Counted from the stretch's first letter, positions 39,922 to 48,913 are shown. The stretch: DNA of 64,000 nt from Paenacidovorax monticola (GCF_014489595.1 NZ_CP060790.1:4154001-4218000), one strand, 5' to 3'. Numbers and translations are program-made. Notes: generated from the sequence alone by a model not told the origin.

Positions 39922-40794
39922 ATGAATGAAAAGTTTGAACACCTCATCACGCGTGCCGAGCAACTGATCTCGCGCATCGAGTCGGTGCTGCCGCAGCCGC
40001 TGTCGGTGCCTGACTGGTCGGTGGCCGTGGCCTGGCGCTACCGCAAACGCAGCAGCGGCCATGGCGTTCTGGAGCCCGTGCGCCACGTGGCCGTCATGCG
40101 CCTGGAAGACCTCAAGGAAATCGATGCGCAGAAGGAGCGGGTGCAGCGCAACACCGAACAGTTCGTGCAGGGGCGCACGGCCAACAACATGCTGCTCACC
40201 GGCGCGCGCGGCACGGGCAAGTCCTCGCTGATCCGCGCCTGCCTGCATGCCTATGCACCGCAGGGGCTGCGCCTGATCGAGGTGGACAAGGCCGACTTGA
40301 CCGACCTGCCGGACATCGTCGAAGTGGTGTCGGGCCGCGCCGAGAAGTTCATCATCTACTGCGATGACCTGAGCTTCGAGGAGGGCGAGGCCGGCTACAA
40401 GGCGCTCAAGTCCATTCTCGACGGCTCGGTGGCCGCGGCCACGCCCAACGTGCTGGTCTACGCCACGAGCAACCGCCGCCATCTGCTGCCCGAGCAGATG
40501 AAGGACAACCTGAGCTACACCACGTCGGCCGATGGCGAGATCCATCCGGGCGAAGTGGTGGAGGAGAAGATCTCGCTGTCGGAGCGTTTCGGCCTCTGGG
40601 TGAGCTTCTATCCTTTCAGCCAGGACGAGTACCTGGCCATCGTGGCGCAATGGCTCTCGGCCCTGGGCGTGGCGCAGGCCGCGGTCGCCGCCGCTCGGCC
40701 CGAGGCCCTGGTCTGGGCGCTGGAGCGCGGCTCGCGCAGCGGCCGTGTGGCCTACCAGTTCGCGCGCGACTATGCGGGGCGTCACGGTGTCTGA
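39922..40794 (+). CDS. DUF815 P-loop ATPase
   Basis: AAA-like ATPase of 290 residues. Walker A GARGTGKSS (about residues 88-96), Walker B KFIIYCDDLSFEEGE, sensor-type VLVYATSNRRHLLP. The ATG at 39922 (MNEKFEHLIT) is chosen; the longer frame to 39889 would be translated repeat. DUF815 is widespread in bacteria but its job is not established. It overlaps the Nudix gene, so both may be made together. Confidence 0.82.
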   Translation: MNEKFEHLITRAEQLISRIESVLPQPLSVPDWSVAVAWRYRKRSSGHGVLEPVRHVAVMRLEDLKEIDAQKERVQRNTEQFVQGRTANNMLLTGARGTGKSSLIRACLHAYAPQGLRLIEVDKADLTDLPDIVEVVSGRAEKFIIYCDDLSFEEGEAGYKALKSILDGSVAAATPNVLVYATSNRRHLLPEQMKDNLSYTTSADGEIHPGEVVEEKISLSERFGLWVSFYPFSQDEYLAIVAQWLSALGVAQAAVAAARPEALVWALERGSRSGRVAYQFARDYAGRHGV

Positions 40795-41224
40795 GGCGCG
40801 CAAACACACCGAGGTGGCCGTGGGCGTGCTGTTGCGCAGCGACGGCGCGCTGCTGCTGTCCACGCGCCCGCCCGGCAAGGCCTATGCGGGCTATTGGGAA
40901 TTTCCAGGCGGCAAGATCGAGGCCGGCGAGACCGTGGAGCAGGCGCTGCGGCGCGAGCTGATCGAGGAACTCGGCGTCACCATCGGCCCTGCAGAGGTCT
41001 GGAAGGTCACGGAGCACGACTACCCCCATGCACTGGTGCGTCTGCACTGGTGCAAGGTCTGGGAGTGGAGCGGCGAGTTCGAGATGCGCGAGGGCCAGAC
41101 CATGGCCTGGCAGCAGTTGCCGCTGCAGGTGCGTCCCGTGCTGCCGGGGGCCTTCCCGGTGCTGGAGTGGCTGGCCACCGAGCGCGGGCTGGCCTTCGAT
41201 CCCGCGGAGCTGTCGGAAGAATAG
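40772..41224 (+). CDS. MutT-type Nudix hydrolase
   Basis: Nudix protein of 150 residues. The complete Nudix box is GGKIEAGETVEQALRRELIEELG (about residues 48-70). The substrate-contacting WEFPGGK and the C-terminal PVLEWLA fit MutT (8-oxo-dGTP diphosphatase). Two starts are possible: ATG at 40772, overlapping the ATPase by 23 bases, or GTG at 40787. I take the ATG. The stop codon lies inside a copy of the dispersed repeat. Confidence 0.88.
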   Translation: MRGVTVSEARKHTEVAVGVLLRSDGALLLSTRPPGKAYAGYWEFPGGKIEAGETVEQALRRELIEELGVTIGPAEVWKVTEHDYPHALVRLHWCKVWEWSGEFEMREGQTMAWQQLPLQVRPVLPGAFPVLEWLATERGLAFDPAELSEE

Positions 41225-41266
41225 CTACGGGTGCCTGCTTCGCAGGCGCCTGCGGCCATTCAGGCG
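41219..41266 (+). repeat. Dispersed intergenic repeat, copy 8
   Basis: GAATAGCTACGGGTGCCTGC, TTCG, CAGGCGCCTGCGGCC and ATTCAGG. The core is a GCCTGC / GCAGGC hairpin with a UUCG loop. It includes the stop codon of the Nudix gene and faces the end of yacG. Confidence 0.68.
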
Positions 41267-41270
41267 GAAT

Positions 41271-41480
41271 TCAGTCCTGGCGGCGCGGATCGCCGAATTC
41301 GGCGTCGTCCGGCGGCGCTTCGGTGGGCATGCGGAATTCCTCGCTGGCCCAGGCACCCAGATCGATCTGCCTGCAGCGTTCGCTGCAGAACGGGCGGTAC
41401 GGGTTGGCCGGGCTGTAGGCGCTGGGGCCGCCGCAGGTAGGGCAGGGGACCGTGCGGGCGGCGGGCTGTGGGGCAGTCAT
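41271..41480 (-). CDS. yacG: DNA gyrase inhibitor YacG
   Basis: Zinc protein of 69 residues. The four cysteines are in VPCPTCGG and [18 protein letters not shown], the YacG signature. YacG binds GyrB and blocks DNA binding. It is the last gene of a leftward set starting at pilB; zapD ends 13 bases upstream of its start. Confidence 0.93.
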   Translation of the reverse strand: MTAPQPAARTVPCPTCGGPSAYSPANPYRPFCSERCRQIDLGAWASEEFRMPTEAPPDDAEFGDPRRQD

Positions 41481-41493
41481 GGCGCGGGCTCGC

Positions 41494-42249
41494 TCAGGCG
41501 CAAAGAGTCAGCTCGAAGGCCGCATCGTCCTGGCTGGCGTGCAGGCGGCCATCGCCCTCCATGCGCATGAGGCGCACCGAGACGATCAGGCGGTTGCCGC
41601 TGATCTCCGGCACCAGGCCCAGCGCAGGGTCGATGCGCAGGCGCAGCAGCTGAAAAGTGCGGCCCTGCGGCAGGCTCTGCTGGAACTGGCCGCGCTCGGC
41701 CGCCACCTTCTGTGGCACGCCCGAGTCGCGCAGCATCTTGAGCAGCACGTAGATCGATTCCGCCAGGGGTGCCAGCGTGCTGGCCCAGTCCTCCAGGGCC
41801 TTCTGGCGGTGGGCCGCATCGTGGTGCTGCCAGGCGTAGTAGCCCGGCAGGTCGAAGCCGCAGGTGCCGCCCGGAATGCCGACACGGCTGCGGATGCCCA
41901 TGAGCCACTCGTTGTCGGCCAGGGCCTGGCCGGCCTTGCCGCTTTGCTGGCTCAGGGTGGTGAAGCAGCGGTCCAGCTGGCCGATCACGGCATCGAGCGC
42001 GGCCTCGGAGATCGAGGGGTTGCCGCGGTAGCTGTCGAGCTGGTGCTTGTGGCGCTCGATGTCCTTGAGCACGTCGGTCTTGAGATCGGCGCGCGCCGCC
42101 ACGTCCATGATCTCGAACATGGTGACCAGGGCGAAGTGGTGGTCCAGGGGGTGGGCGCGCGGTATCAGCTCGCCCAGCCGGCGAAACAGCTGCTCCAGCC
42201 GCAGATAGGTTCTCAGGCGTTCGTTGAAAGGGTATTCGTAAAGGATCAC
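41494..42249 (-). CDS. zapD: Cell division protein ZapD
   Basis: FtsZ-bundling protein of 251 residues. The start is a GTG at 42249, chosen because it gives the family N-terminus [22 protein letters not shown]; longer reading frames extend into coaE. Conserved parts: [22 protein letters not shown] and the C-terminal beta-rich [11 protein letters not shown]. coaE stops 76 bases before it. Confidence 0.93.
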   Translation of the reverse strand: MILYEYPFNERLRTYLRLEQLFRRLGELIPRAHPLDHHFALVTMFEIMDVAARADLKTDVLKDIERHKHQLDSYRGNPSISEAALDAVIGQLDRCFTTLSQQSGKAGQALADNEWLMGIRSRVGIPGGTCGFDLPGYYAWQHHDAAHRQKALEDWASTLAPLAESIYVLLKMLRDSGVPQKVAAERGQFQQSLPQGRTFQLLRLRIDPALGLVPEISGNRLIVSVRLMRMEGDGRLHASQDDAAFELTLCA

Positions 42250-42325
42250 GCTGCCGGGTTCCTGGGGGAGCTCAGGGAGGGGGCGCCGCGCGCAGCGCAT
42301 GCGTGCGCGGGCCTGATCGCCTGCA

Positions 42326-42934
42326 TCATAGCCCGAACCGCGCGGCGATTTGCTCCGCATGGCCGCGCAGTGCCTCCAGGGACAGGCCATCGTTGTAAAC
42401 AACCATGTCCGCGGCGGCGCGCCGTGCCGTGCGCGTGGCCTGCGATGCCAGGATGCCTTCAATCGTCGCCCGCTCCAGGCCGCTGCGGGCCATGACGCGG
42501 GAGATCTGGGTTTCGGTGGTGCAGTCCACGACCAGCACTGCATCGAGCTGGCGGGCCCAGCGGCCGGATTCGACCAGCAGAGGGATGTCGAAAACCAGCA
42601 GGCGGGCCCCGCGCGCGATGGCCTCTTGTTCGCGCAGCGCGGTCTGCGCGCCGACCAGCGGGTGCACGATGGCTTCGAGCCTCCGCCGCGCAGAGGGCTC
42701 CCGGAACACCAGTTCGCGCATGCGGGCACGGTCCAGGGCGCCGGCGGCGTCAATCAGTGTGTCGCCAAAGGCCTGGCGGATGGCGGGGATGGCCGTGCCG
42801 CCCGGGGCCGTGACGCTGCGGGCTTCCTGGTCGGCATCGATCCAGGCAGCGCCATGATCGGCCAGCATGCGTGCCAGCGTGCTCTTGCCGCTGCCAATGC
42901 CTCCGGTGAGGCCCAGGCGCACGGGCTGGCCCAT
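42326..42934 (-). CDS. coaE: Dephospho-CoA kinase
   Basis: Last enzyme of coenzyme A synthesis, 202 residues. P-loop GLTGGIGSGKST at residues 8-19, the substrate motif AWIDADQEARSVT, and VIGRSGLERA-like lid region (MARSGLERATIEGILASQ). It starts two bases after the pilD stop, so it is translated with the pilus genes. The pilBCD-coaE-zapD-yacG order is conserved in many beta- and gammaproteobacteria. Confidence 0.95.
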   Translation of the reverse strand: MGQPVRLGLTGGIGSGKSTLARMLADHGAAWIDADQEARSVTAPGGTAIPAIRQAFGDTLIDAAGALDRARMRELVFREPSARRRLEAIVHPLVGAQTALREQEAIARGARLLVFDIPLLVESGRWARQLDAVLVVDCTTETQISRVMARSGLERATIEGILASQATRTARRAAADMVVYNDGLSLEALRGHAEQIAARFGL

Positions 42935-42936
42935 GC

Positions 42937-43815
42937 TCAGAGGCCCAGCAGCCCCAGGAGCGCCTGCATCACAGCCTGGGGACCGAACAGCAGCGCGGTG
43001 AAGCCGGCGCCGGCCAGGAAGGGGCCGAACGGGACATAACCCCCTTCGCGCAGGCCGCTGGTCAGCTTGAGTGCGATGCCTACGAGGGCTCCAATCACCG
43101 AGGCGATCAGGATGATGGGCACCAGGGCCTGCCAGCCAAACCAGGCGCCCAGGGCTGCGAACAGCTTGAAGTCGCCATAGCCCATGCCTTCCTTGCCGGT
43201 GGCCAGCTTGAAGCCCCAGTACACGGTCCAGAGCGACAGGTACCCTGCGGCGGCGCCCATCACGGAGGCAAAGAGCGGCACCCCGGTCCACTGCAGCGCC
43301 GAAGCCAGCAGGCCGGCCCAGAGCAGCGGTAGAGTCAGGTCATCGGGCAGCAGGGTCGTATCCCAGTCGATACAGGCCAGAGCCACGAGCAGGGCGCAGA
43401 ACAGACCCCAGGCCGCGCCCGCCGGGGTGATGCCCCAACGCCATGCGCAGAACGCGAACAGGCCGCCCGTAGCGATCTCCACCAGCGGATAGCGGGCGCT
43501 GATGCGGGCGCCACAGGCGGAGCAGCGCCCGCGCAGCGCCACATAGCTCAGGACGGGGATGTTCTCGTACCAGCGGATCATGTGCCCGCAGGCGGGGCAG
43601 GCCGAGCGCGGCTTCGACAGGCTAAAGGCTGGGCCAGGGGGGGGCGCCAAGGCGGCCTCCACCTCTTGTGCTGTCGCCGCGTATTGGGCGCATTCCGCGG
43701 CCCACTGCTGTTCCAGCATCTTGGGCAGCCGGTGAATCACCACATTCAGAAAACTGCCGATGAGCAGCCCCAGGACGCCGGCCAGAACGGCGTCCCCCAC
43801 AGGATCCAGAATCAT
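42937..43815 (-). CDS. pilD: Prepilin peptidase / N-methyltransferase PilD
   Basis: Bifunctional membrane aspartyl protease of 292 residues that cuts and methylates type IV prepilins. The cytoplasmic zinc motif has two CxxC pairs (CPACGHMIRW, CSACGARIS). The two catalytic aspartates are in LACIDWDTTLLPDDLTLP and GYGDFKLFAALG. It starts by ATGA overlap with pilC. Confidence 0.95.
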   Translation of the reverse strand: MILDPVGDAVLAGVLGLLIGSFLNVVIHRLPKMLEQQWAAECAQYAATAQEVEAALAPPPGPAFSLSKPRSACPACGHMIRWYENIPVLSYVALRGRCSACGARISARYPLVEIATGGLFAFCAWRWGITPAGAAWGLFCALLVALACIDWDTTLLPDDLTLPLLWAGLLASALQWTGVPLFASVMGAAAGYLSLWTVYWGFKLATGKEGMGYGDFKLFAALGAWFGWQALVPIILIASVIGALVGIALKLTSGLREGGYVPFGPFLAGAGFTALLFGPQAVMQALLGLLGL

Positions 43816-45032
43816 CAGACCACCTGGCCGAGCTTGAAGATGGGGAGGTACATCGAGACCACGATGCCGCCGATCAAGGTGCCGAGAAACACGATGATGA
43901 TGGGCTCCATGAGGCTGGACAGGCCGGCCACCATGTCATCAACCTCTTCCTCGTAGAAGTCAGCGGCCTTGCCCAGCATGTGATCGATGGAGCCAGACTC
44001 TTCCCCGATCGCGCACATCTGTAGCACCATAGAGGGAAAAACATTCGCATTGCCCATCGCTGCCGTGAGGCTGGTGCCCGTGGATACTTCCTGCTGGATC
44101 TTGTCAGTGGCCATGCTGTAGACCGAGTTACCAGCGGCACCACCAACAGAGTCAAGGGCTTCCACAAGTGGCACGCCAGCTGCAAACATGGTGGACAGGG
44201 TGCGTGTCCAGCGTGCCACGCAAGACTTGTTGATGAGATCACCGAAGATGGGTAGGCGCAACAGCAACCGGTCCATGAATATCTGCATCTTCTCATTGCG
44301 GCGCCAGGCCTGCATGAAGAAGAAGAAGCTGCCACCGATCACGCCGAAGATCAGCCACCACCACTTCACGAAAACATCGCTGATGCCCATCACGAACAAT
44401 GTGGGTGCAGGCAAGTCCGCCCCGAAAGAGGTGAAAACCTCTTTGAACGCCGGAATCACGAAGATCATGATCACCGTGACCACCACGAAAGCCACGATGA
44501 TCACGGAGATGGGGTACATCAAGGCCGATTTGATCTTGGACTTGATCGCCTCGGTTTTCTCCATGTACGTGGCCAGTCGGTCCAGCAGCGCCTCGAGAAT
44601 ACCGGCTGCTTCGCCTGCCTCCACGAGGTTGCAATACAGGCTGTCGAAGTACATGGGGTACTTGCGGAATGCGGCGTTCAGCGACGTGCCCGTTTCCACG
44701 TCGGCGCGGATGTCGTTGAGCAGCTTGGTCACGCTGGCATTGGTGTTGCCACGGCCCACGATGTCGAAGGCCTGCAGCAGAGGCACGCCGGCCTTCATCA
44801 TCGTGGCCATCTGGCGCGTGAACAGGGCGATGTCCTTGGGCTTGATCTTCTTGCCCGAGCGCATGCGCCGCTTCTTGATCTTGGTCGGGAAGACCCCCTG
44901 GCGCCGCAGCATGGCCTGGACCTGGTTTTCGCCCGAGGCGCGTGTTTCTCCACGGACGATCTTGCCATTGCGGTCCTTGCCTTCCCACTCGAAGACGAAG
45001 TCCTTGATGTCTCTGGATGCGGCGGTGGCCAT
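43815..45032 (-). CDS. pilC: Type IV pilus inner-membrane platform protein PilC
   Basis: Platform protein of 405 residues with two T2SSF domains, each followed by membrane helices (for instance SVIIVAFVVVTVIMIFVIPAF and the C-terminal PIIIVFLGTLIGGIVVSMYLPIF). The conserved GEAAGILEALLDRLA and GEESGSIDHMLGKAADFYE are the paired F-domain motifs. The ATG at 45032 gives MATAASRDIKDFVFEWEG, the normal start; the frame upstream is antisense-free pilB sequence read out of phase. Slightly lower GC than its neighbours in places. Confidence 0.95.
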   Translation of the reverse strand: MATAASRDIKDFVFEWEGKDRNGKIVRGETRASGENQVQAMLRRQGVFPTKIKKRRMRSGKKIKPKDIALFTRQMATMMKAGVPLLQAFDIVGRGNTNASVTKLLNDIRADVETGTSLNAAFRKYPMYFDSLYCNLVEAGEAAGILEALLDRLATYMEKTEAIKSKIKSALMYPISVIIVAFVVVTVIMIFVIPAFKEVFTSFGADLPAPTLFVMGISDVFVKWWWLIFGVIGGSFFFFMQAWRRNEKMQIFMDRLLLRLPIFGDLINKSCVARWTRTLSTMFAAGVPLVEALDSVGGAAGNSVYSMATDKIQQEVSTGTSLTAAMGNANVFPSMVLQMCAIGEESGSIDHMLGKAADFYEEEVDDMVAGLSSLMEPIIIVFLGTLIGGIVVSMYLPIFKLGQVV

Positions 45033-45070
45033 GGCGTTCCCTCGTGATGCGCGGTAGCGGGTGTTATGCG

Positions 45071-46807
45071 TTATTCGTTGGTGACGGCCAGCACCTCTTC
45101 CAGAGAGGTCAGACCGATCCTGGCCTTGTGCAGCCCGGCTTCGCGCAGCGAGCGCACGCCTTCCAGCTTGGCCTGCTCGGCGATCTCCAGGGCGCTTCCA
45201 TCGCGCAGGATGATGCGCTGGATTTCCTCGGAGATCGGCATCACCTGGTAGATGCCGACCCGGCCCTTGTAGCCATTGTTGCAGGCCGAGCAGCCCACGG
45301 GGCGGTAGGTGACCCAGCTGCCGTCGATTTCGTTCTCGTCGTAGCCCGCATTGACCAGCGCTTCGTGCGGAATGTCGGCGGGCGTCTTGCACGCGGGGCA
45401 CAGGCGCCGGGCCAGGCGCTGTGCCGTGATGAGGATCACGCTGGAGGCGATGTTGAAGGGCGCGATGCCCATGTTGCGCATGCGCGTCAGCGTGGTCGGT
45501 GCATCGTTGGTGTGCAGGGTCGACAGCACCAAGTGGCCGGTTTGGGCGGCCTTGATGGCAATGTCCGCTGTTTCCAGGTCCCGGATTTCGCCCACCATGA
45601 TGATGTCCGGATCCTGGCGCAGGAACGATTTGAGCGCGGTCGCGAAGGTCAGTCCGGCCTTCTCGTTGACGTTGACCTGGTTCACGCCGGGCAGGTTGAT
45701 TTCCGACGGATCTTCCGCCGTGGCGATGTTCACCCCGGCCTTGTTCAGCAGGTTCAGGCAGGTGTAGAGCGACACGGTCTTGCCGGAACCCGTCGGCCCC
45801 GTGACGAGAATCATGCCGTAGGGGCGGCCGATGGCATGGAGCAGGCGCTCCTTCTCCTGCGGCTCATAGCCCAGCGCATCAATGCCCAGCTTGGCGCTGC
45901 TCGGGTCCAGGATACGGATCACGATCTTCTCGCCGAACAGGGTGGGCAGCGTGCTCACCCGGAAATCGATCACCCGGTCGGGGCCCACCTTGAGCTTCAT
46001 CCGGCCGTCCTGGGGCACGCGCTTCTCGGAAATGTCCAGGCGCGAGATCACCTTGATGCGCGATGCGAGCTTGTCCTTGATGGCGATGGGAGGGGATGCG
46101 ATCTCCCGCAATTCACCGTCGATGCGAAAGCGCACGCGGTAGGTGTGTTCGTAGGGTTCGAAGTGCAGGTCCGACGCGCGCATGTTGAAGGCGTCAAGCA
46201 GCATCTTGTGCAGGAACTTGACGATGGGCGCGTCTTCGACTTCCGTGACGCCCGTGTCGGCGGCCTCGGGGGCTTCCTCGACGCTGACATCGTCGAACTC
46301 GAACTCGCTGCCGCTGGTCAGCGTGTCCATCGATTCGCTGACGCTCTTGGACGTGGCTTCGACGAGTTTGGTGAGCTTGTCGTATTCCGCGATGATCCAG
46401 TCCACCCCCATTTGTGTGGTGAACTTGATCTTCTCGGCCGCCTCCTGGTCGGTGGGGTCGGCCGTCGCCACGATCAATCGGTTGTTCCGCTTGCTCAGGA
46501 CGACAACACGGTAGGCCTGGCAGATCTTGGCATCCAGCAGCTCCTTGGGAAGCCGCATGGGGTCGATGGCGTCCAGATCCAGCAAGGGCGCGCCAAAGAC
46601 CGATGCCACGGTGTACGCCAGATCCGCGGCAGAGACCGCGCCAGAGCCGGTCAGCTCGGCAATGAAGCTGGAACGGCTTATTTGTGACTTTTTGTAAATA
46701 TCCTCGGCGGTTTTCTGGGTCAGCTTGCCTGCGGATATCAAAGCCCGGCCCAGGCCAGGGAGGGCGATCGCGGAGGCTTCCTTCTGTGCGGTATCAACAG
46801 CTGCCAT
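45071..46807 (-). CDS. pilB: Type IV pilus assembly ATPase PilB
   Basis: Extension ATPase of 578 residues. N-terminal T2SSE_N domain (residues about 10-150), Walker A GPTGSGKTVSLYTCLN, Walker B-like DPDIIMVGEIRDLETADIA, and the tetracysteine zinc motif formed by CPACK and CSACN before the C-terminus. The ATG at 46807 (MAAVDTAQKE) is preferred over one 12 codons upstream. First gene of the leftward pilB-pilC-pilD-coaE-zapD-yacG run; no pilin gene is present here. Confidence 0.95.
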   Translation of the reverse strand: MAAVDTAQKEASAIALPGLGRALISAGKLTQKTAEDIYKKSQISRSSFIAELTGSGAVSAADLAYTVASVFGAPLLDLDAIDPMRLPKELLDAKICQAYRVVVLSKRNNRLIVATADPTDQEAAEKIKFTTQMGVDWIIAEYDKLTKLVEATSKSVSESMDTLTSGSEFEFDDVSVEEAPEAADTGVTEVEDAPIVKFLHKMLLDAFNMRASDLHFEPYEHTYRVRFRIDGELREIASPPIAIKDKLASRIKVISRLDISEKRVPQDGRMKLKVGPDRVIDFRVSTLPTLFGEKIVIRILDPSSAKLGIDALGYEPQEKERLLHAIGRPYGMILVTGPTGSGKTVSLYTCLNLLNKAGVNIATAEDPSEINLPGVNQVNVNEKAGLTFATALKSFLRQDPDIIMVGEIRDLETADIAIKAAQTGHLVLSTLHTNDAPTTLTRMRNMGIAPFNIASSVILITAQRLARRLCPACKTPADIPHEALVNAGYDENEIDGSWVTYRPVGCSACNNGYKGRVGIYQVMPISEEIQRIILRDGSALEIAEQAKLEGVRSLREAGLHKARIGLTSLEEVLAVTNE

Positions 46808-46941
46808 GTAACCGAAAACGTATTGAGGATGGGGAAAAGCCATCCTATCATCGCCGATTGTCCAGACGCTGTACAGCGCGCGAATGGGGGAATGTTGCTA
46901 CAGAACTGGTAGCTTGAAAGATGAGACCAGATGTGGTTTTC

Positions 46942-47018
46942 TGGTCGGGGTGAGAGGATTCGAACCTCCGGCCTCTACGTCCCGAACGTAGCGCTCTACC
47001 AGGCTAAGCTACACCCCG
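46942..47018 (-). tRNA. tRNA-Pro (anticodon CGG)
   Basis: 77 nt including encoded CCA. Acceptor CGGGGTG / CACCCCG, anticodon stem CTACG / CGTAG with loop TTCGGGA, T-arm GGTTCGAATCC. It lies 25 bases downstream of ispB on the same strand. Confidence 0.97.
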
Positions 47019-47043
47019 ATGCTCTTGATACTGTCGCGGCGTC

Positions 47044-48033
47044 TCAGGTGCGCCGCTCAAGAAGCTGAGCCGCCAATTGTAGCAAACTTGCGGTGTGCGA
47101 ATTGGAAGGAATGCAATCCAGTGCATCCATGGCGCGGCGGGCTTCTGCGTGCGCTGCGGCGCGGGCCACGTCCAGTGCGCCGGTTTCCCTCACGATGGCC
47201 ATGATGGCTTCGAGCGATTCCGTGGAGCCTTGTTCGATGGCTGTGCGCACGATATCCGCCTGCGCGGAAGTGCCGCGCTGCATGGCTGCGATCAGGGGCA
47301 GCGTGGACTTGCCTTCTCGCAGGTCGTCTCCGATGTTCTTGCCCATCTCCGCTGTGTTGCCGTCGTAGTCCAGCACGTCGTCGATGATCTGGAAGGCCGT
47401 GCCCAGTGCCTGGCCGTAGGTCGCGCAGGCGGCCTCGACGGGGGCAGGGCTGTGGGCCAGCACGGCGCCCAGTTGGGCGCTCGCCTCGAACAGTTTGGCG
47501 GTCTTGGAGCGGATGACGCGCAGGTAGCCGGCCTCGTCGAGCGAGGCGTCGTGCATGTTCATGAGCTGCAGCACCTCGCCCTCGGCGATCACGTTCGTGG
47601 CCTCGGAGAGGATTTCCATGATGCGCATGCTGCCCGCCTCGACCATCATCTGGAAGGATCGGGTGTGCAGGAAATCTCCCACCAGCACGCTGGCGGGATT
47701 GCCGAAAGTCTCGTTGGCCGTAGCCCGGCCGCGGCGCATCGTCGAGGCGTCCACCACGTCGTCGTGCAGCAGCGTGGCCGTGTGGATCAGCTCCACCACG
47801 GCCGCGAGGTTGAAGCGCTGGCGTCCCTGGTAGCCCAGTGCGCCGCAGACCAGCAGCAGCAGGGCGGGGCGCAGGCGCTTGCCGCCGGCGGCGATGATGT
47901 ACTGCGATATCTGCCCGATCAGCGGAACGCTGGACGAAAGGCGCTGGGCGATGACGTTGTCCACCTCGCGCATATCGTCTGCGACGAGCGCGAGGGGCGA
48001 AGTCGTGGGGCTGGGGGAGAGGGTCGAGGTCAA
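47044..48033 (-). CDS. ispB: Octaprenyl-type polyprenyl diphosphate synthase
   Basis: Trans-prenyl diphosphate synthase of 329 residues that makes the ubiquinone side chain. The two aspartate-rich motifs are LLHDDVVDASTMRRG and QIIDDVLDYDG; the chain-length region lies between ELIHTATLLHDD and them. It is divergent from rplU, the standard order (ispB / rplU-rpmA-obgE) in proteobacteria. The exact chain length (C40 is common here) is inferred. Confidence 0.93.
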   Translation of the reverse strand: MTSTLSPSPTTSPLALVADDMREVDNVIAQRLSSSVPLIGQISQYIIAAGGKRLRPALLLLVCGALGYQGRQRFNLAAVVELIHTATLLHDDVVDASTMRRGRATANETFGNPASVLVGDFLHTRSFQMMVEAGSMRIMEILSEATNVIAEGEVLQLMNMHDASLDEAGYLRVIRSKTAKLFEASAQLGAVLAHSPAPVEAACATYGQALGTAFQIIDDVLDYDGNTAEMGKNIGDDLREGKSTLPLIAAMQRGTSAQADIVRTAIEQGSTESLEAIMAIVRETGALDVARAAAHAEARRAMDALDCIPSNSHTASLLQLAAQLLERRT

Positions 48034-48130
48034 GGTGGTGGGCGCCCGGTAAGTGCACGCGATTATAGGAAGCGCGCCCCGGGTGCGCGCATGCGCAGGC
48101 GCAATAGGTGTGCAATCCGGGAGGGCGTGT

Positions 48131-48168
48131 TATACTAGCCGGCTCTGCGGAAATCCGTCTGCAGAGCC
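48131..48168 (+). promoter_or_regulatory. rplU promoter -10 box and leader hairpin
   Basis: A TATACT -10 hexamer at 48131-48136 is followed by a hairpin GGCTCTGC / GCAGAGCC (48141-48148 and 48161-48168) with a possible inner GGA/TCC pair. It lies in the 5' leader, 19 bases before the rplU ATG. The hairpin would be at the very start of the message and could serve L21 autoregulation or stability (inference). Confidence 0.6.
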
Positions 48169-48186
48169 CAAACCAAAGAGGTCCCC

Positions 48187-48498
48187 ATGTACGCGGTCAT
48201 AAAAACCGGCGGCAAGCAGTATCGCGTTGCTTCCGGCGAAAAAATCAAAGTAGAACAGATTGCTGCGGACGTAGGCCAGGAAATTGTGATCGACCAGGTT
48301 CTGGCCGTCGGCAACGGCGCTGAACTGAAGGTGGGTACGCCCCTGGTGTCCGGCGCAACCGTGAAAGCCACCGTCGTGGCACACGGCAAGCACGACAAGG
48401 TGCGCATTTTCAAGATGCGCCGTCGTAAGCACTATCAGAAACGCCAAGGCCATCGCCAGCAGTTCACGGAGCTGCAAATCGGTGCGATCGCTGCTTAA
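48187..48498 (+). CDS. rplU: 50S ribosomal protein L21
   Basis: Ribosomal protein of 103 residues: [14 protein letters not shown] start, GKKI-type basic core and the C-terminal [21 protein letters not shown] signature of L21. Ribosome site AAAGAGG precedes it. It is co-transcribed with rpmA 12 bases downstream. Confidence 0.98.
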   Translation: MYAVIKTGGKQYRVASGEKIKVEQIAADVGQEIVIDQVLAVGNGAELKVGTPLVSGATVKATVVAHGKHDKVRIFKMRRRKHYQKRQGHRQQFTELQIGAIAA

Positions 48499-48510
48499 GG
48501 AGCTGTAGTC

Positions 48511-48768
48511 ATGGCACAGAAAAAAGGCGGCGGCTCTACGCGAAACGGGCGCGATTCCAAGCCCAAGATGCTCGGTGTGAAGGCCTTCGGCGGCGAACTG
48601 ATCAGCGCAGGCTCGATCATCGTGCGCCAGCGCGGCACCAAGTTCCACCCCGGCACCAATGTCGGCGTGGGCAAGGACCACACGCTGTTCGCGCTGGTGG
48701 ACGGCCATGTGTCGTTCGGCAGCAAGGGTGCGCTGAACAAGCACACCGTGAGCGTGACGCCGGCCTGA
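48511..48768 (+). CDS. rpmA: 50S ribosomal protein L27
   Basis: Ribosomal protein of 85 residues: [19 protein letters not shown] at the N-terminus, the part that reaches the peptidyl transferase centre. The motif [15 protein letters not shown] is typical. Two hairpins downstream separate it from obgE. Confidence 0.98.
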   Translation: MAQKKGGGSTRNGRDSKPKMLGVKAFGGELISAGSIIVRQRGTKFHPGTNVGVGKDHTLFALVDGHVSFGSKGALNKHTVSVTPA

Positions 48769-48790
48769 GGCTCGTCACTTCGACACACTT

Positions 48791-48822
48791 CGAAGCCCCG
48801 CCCCGTCGGGGCTTCGTTGTTT
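48791..48822 (+). terminator. First of two duplicated terminators after rpmA
   Basis: A perfect 10-bp stem CGAAGCCCCG / CGGGGCTTCG with loop CCCCGT and tail TTGTTT, 22 bases after rpmA. Confidence 0.8.
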
Positions 48823-48850
48823 CAGGGGTGCCCAGGGCGCTCCGATGCCT

Positions 48851-48880
48851 GCCCCGCCTCGCCGGGGCTTCGTGCTTTTC
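48851..48880 (+). terminator. Second of two duplicated terminators before obgE
   Basis: Stem GCCCCG / CGGGGC followed by TTCGTGCTTTT. Its 3' half (CGGGGCTTCG - TTTCAGGG) repeats that of the first terminator, so it looks like a duplication. obgE probably has its own promoter (TAAACT at 48911). Confidence 0.6.
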
Positions 48881-48913
48881 AGGGCCCGCGCCGGAAAGGC
48901 CGCTGTTTTGTAA

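Noticed and set aside
41494..42753. ZapD fused to an upstream 168-residue part
   Set aside because: That part is the out-of-phase reading of coaE; the family N-terminus starts at the GTG at 42249.
43815..45401. PilC with a 123-residue N-terminal extension
   Set aside because: The extension is pilB sequence read in another frame; the ATG at 45032 gives the normal PilC start.
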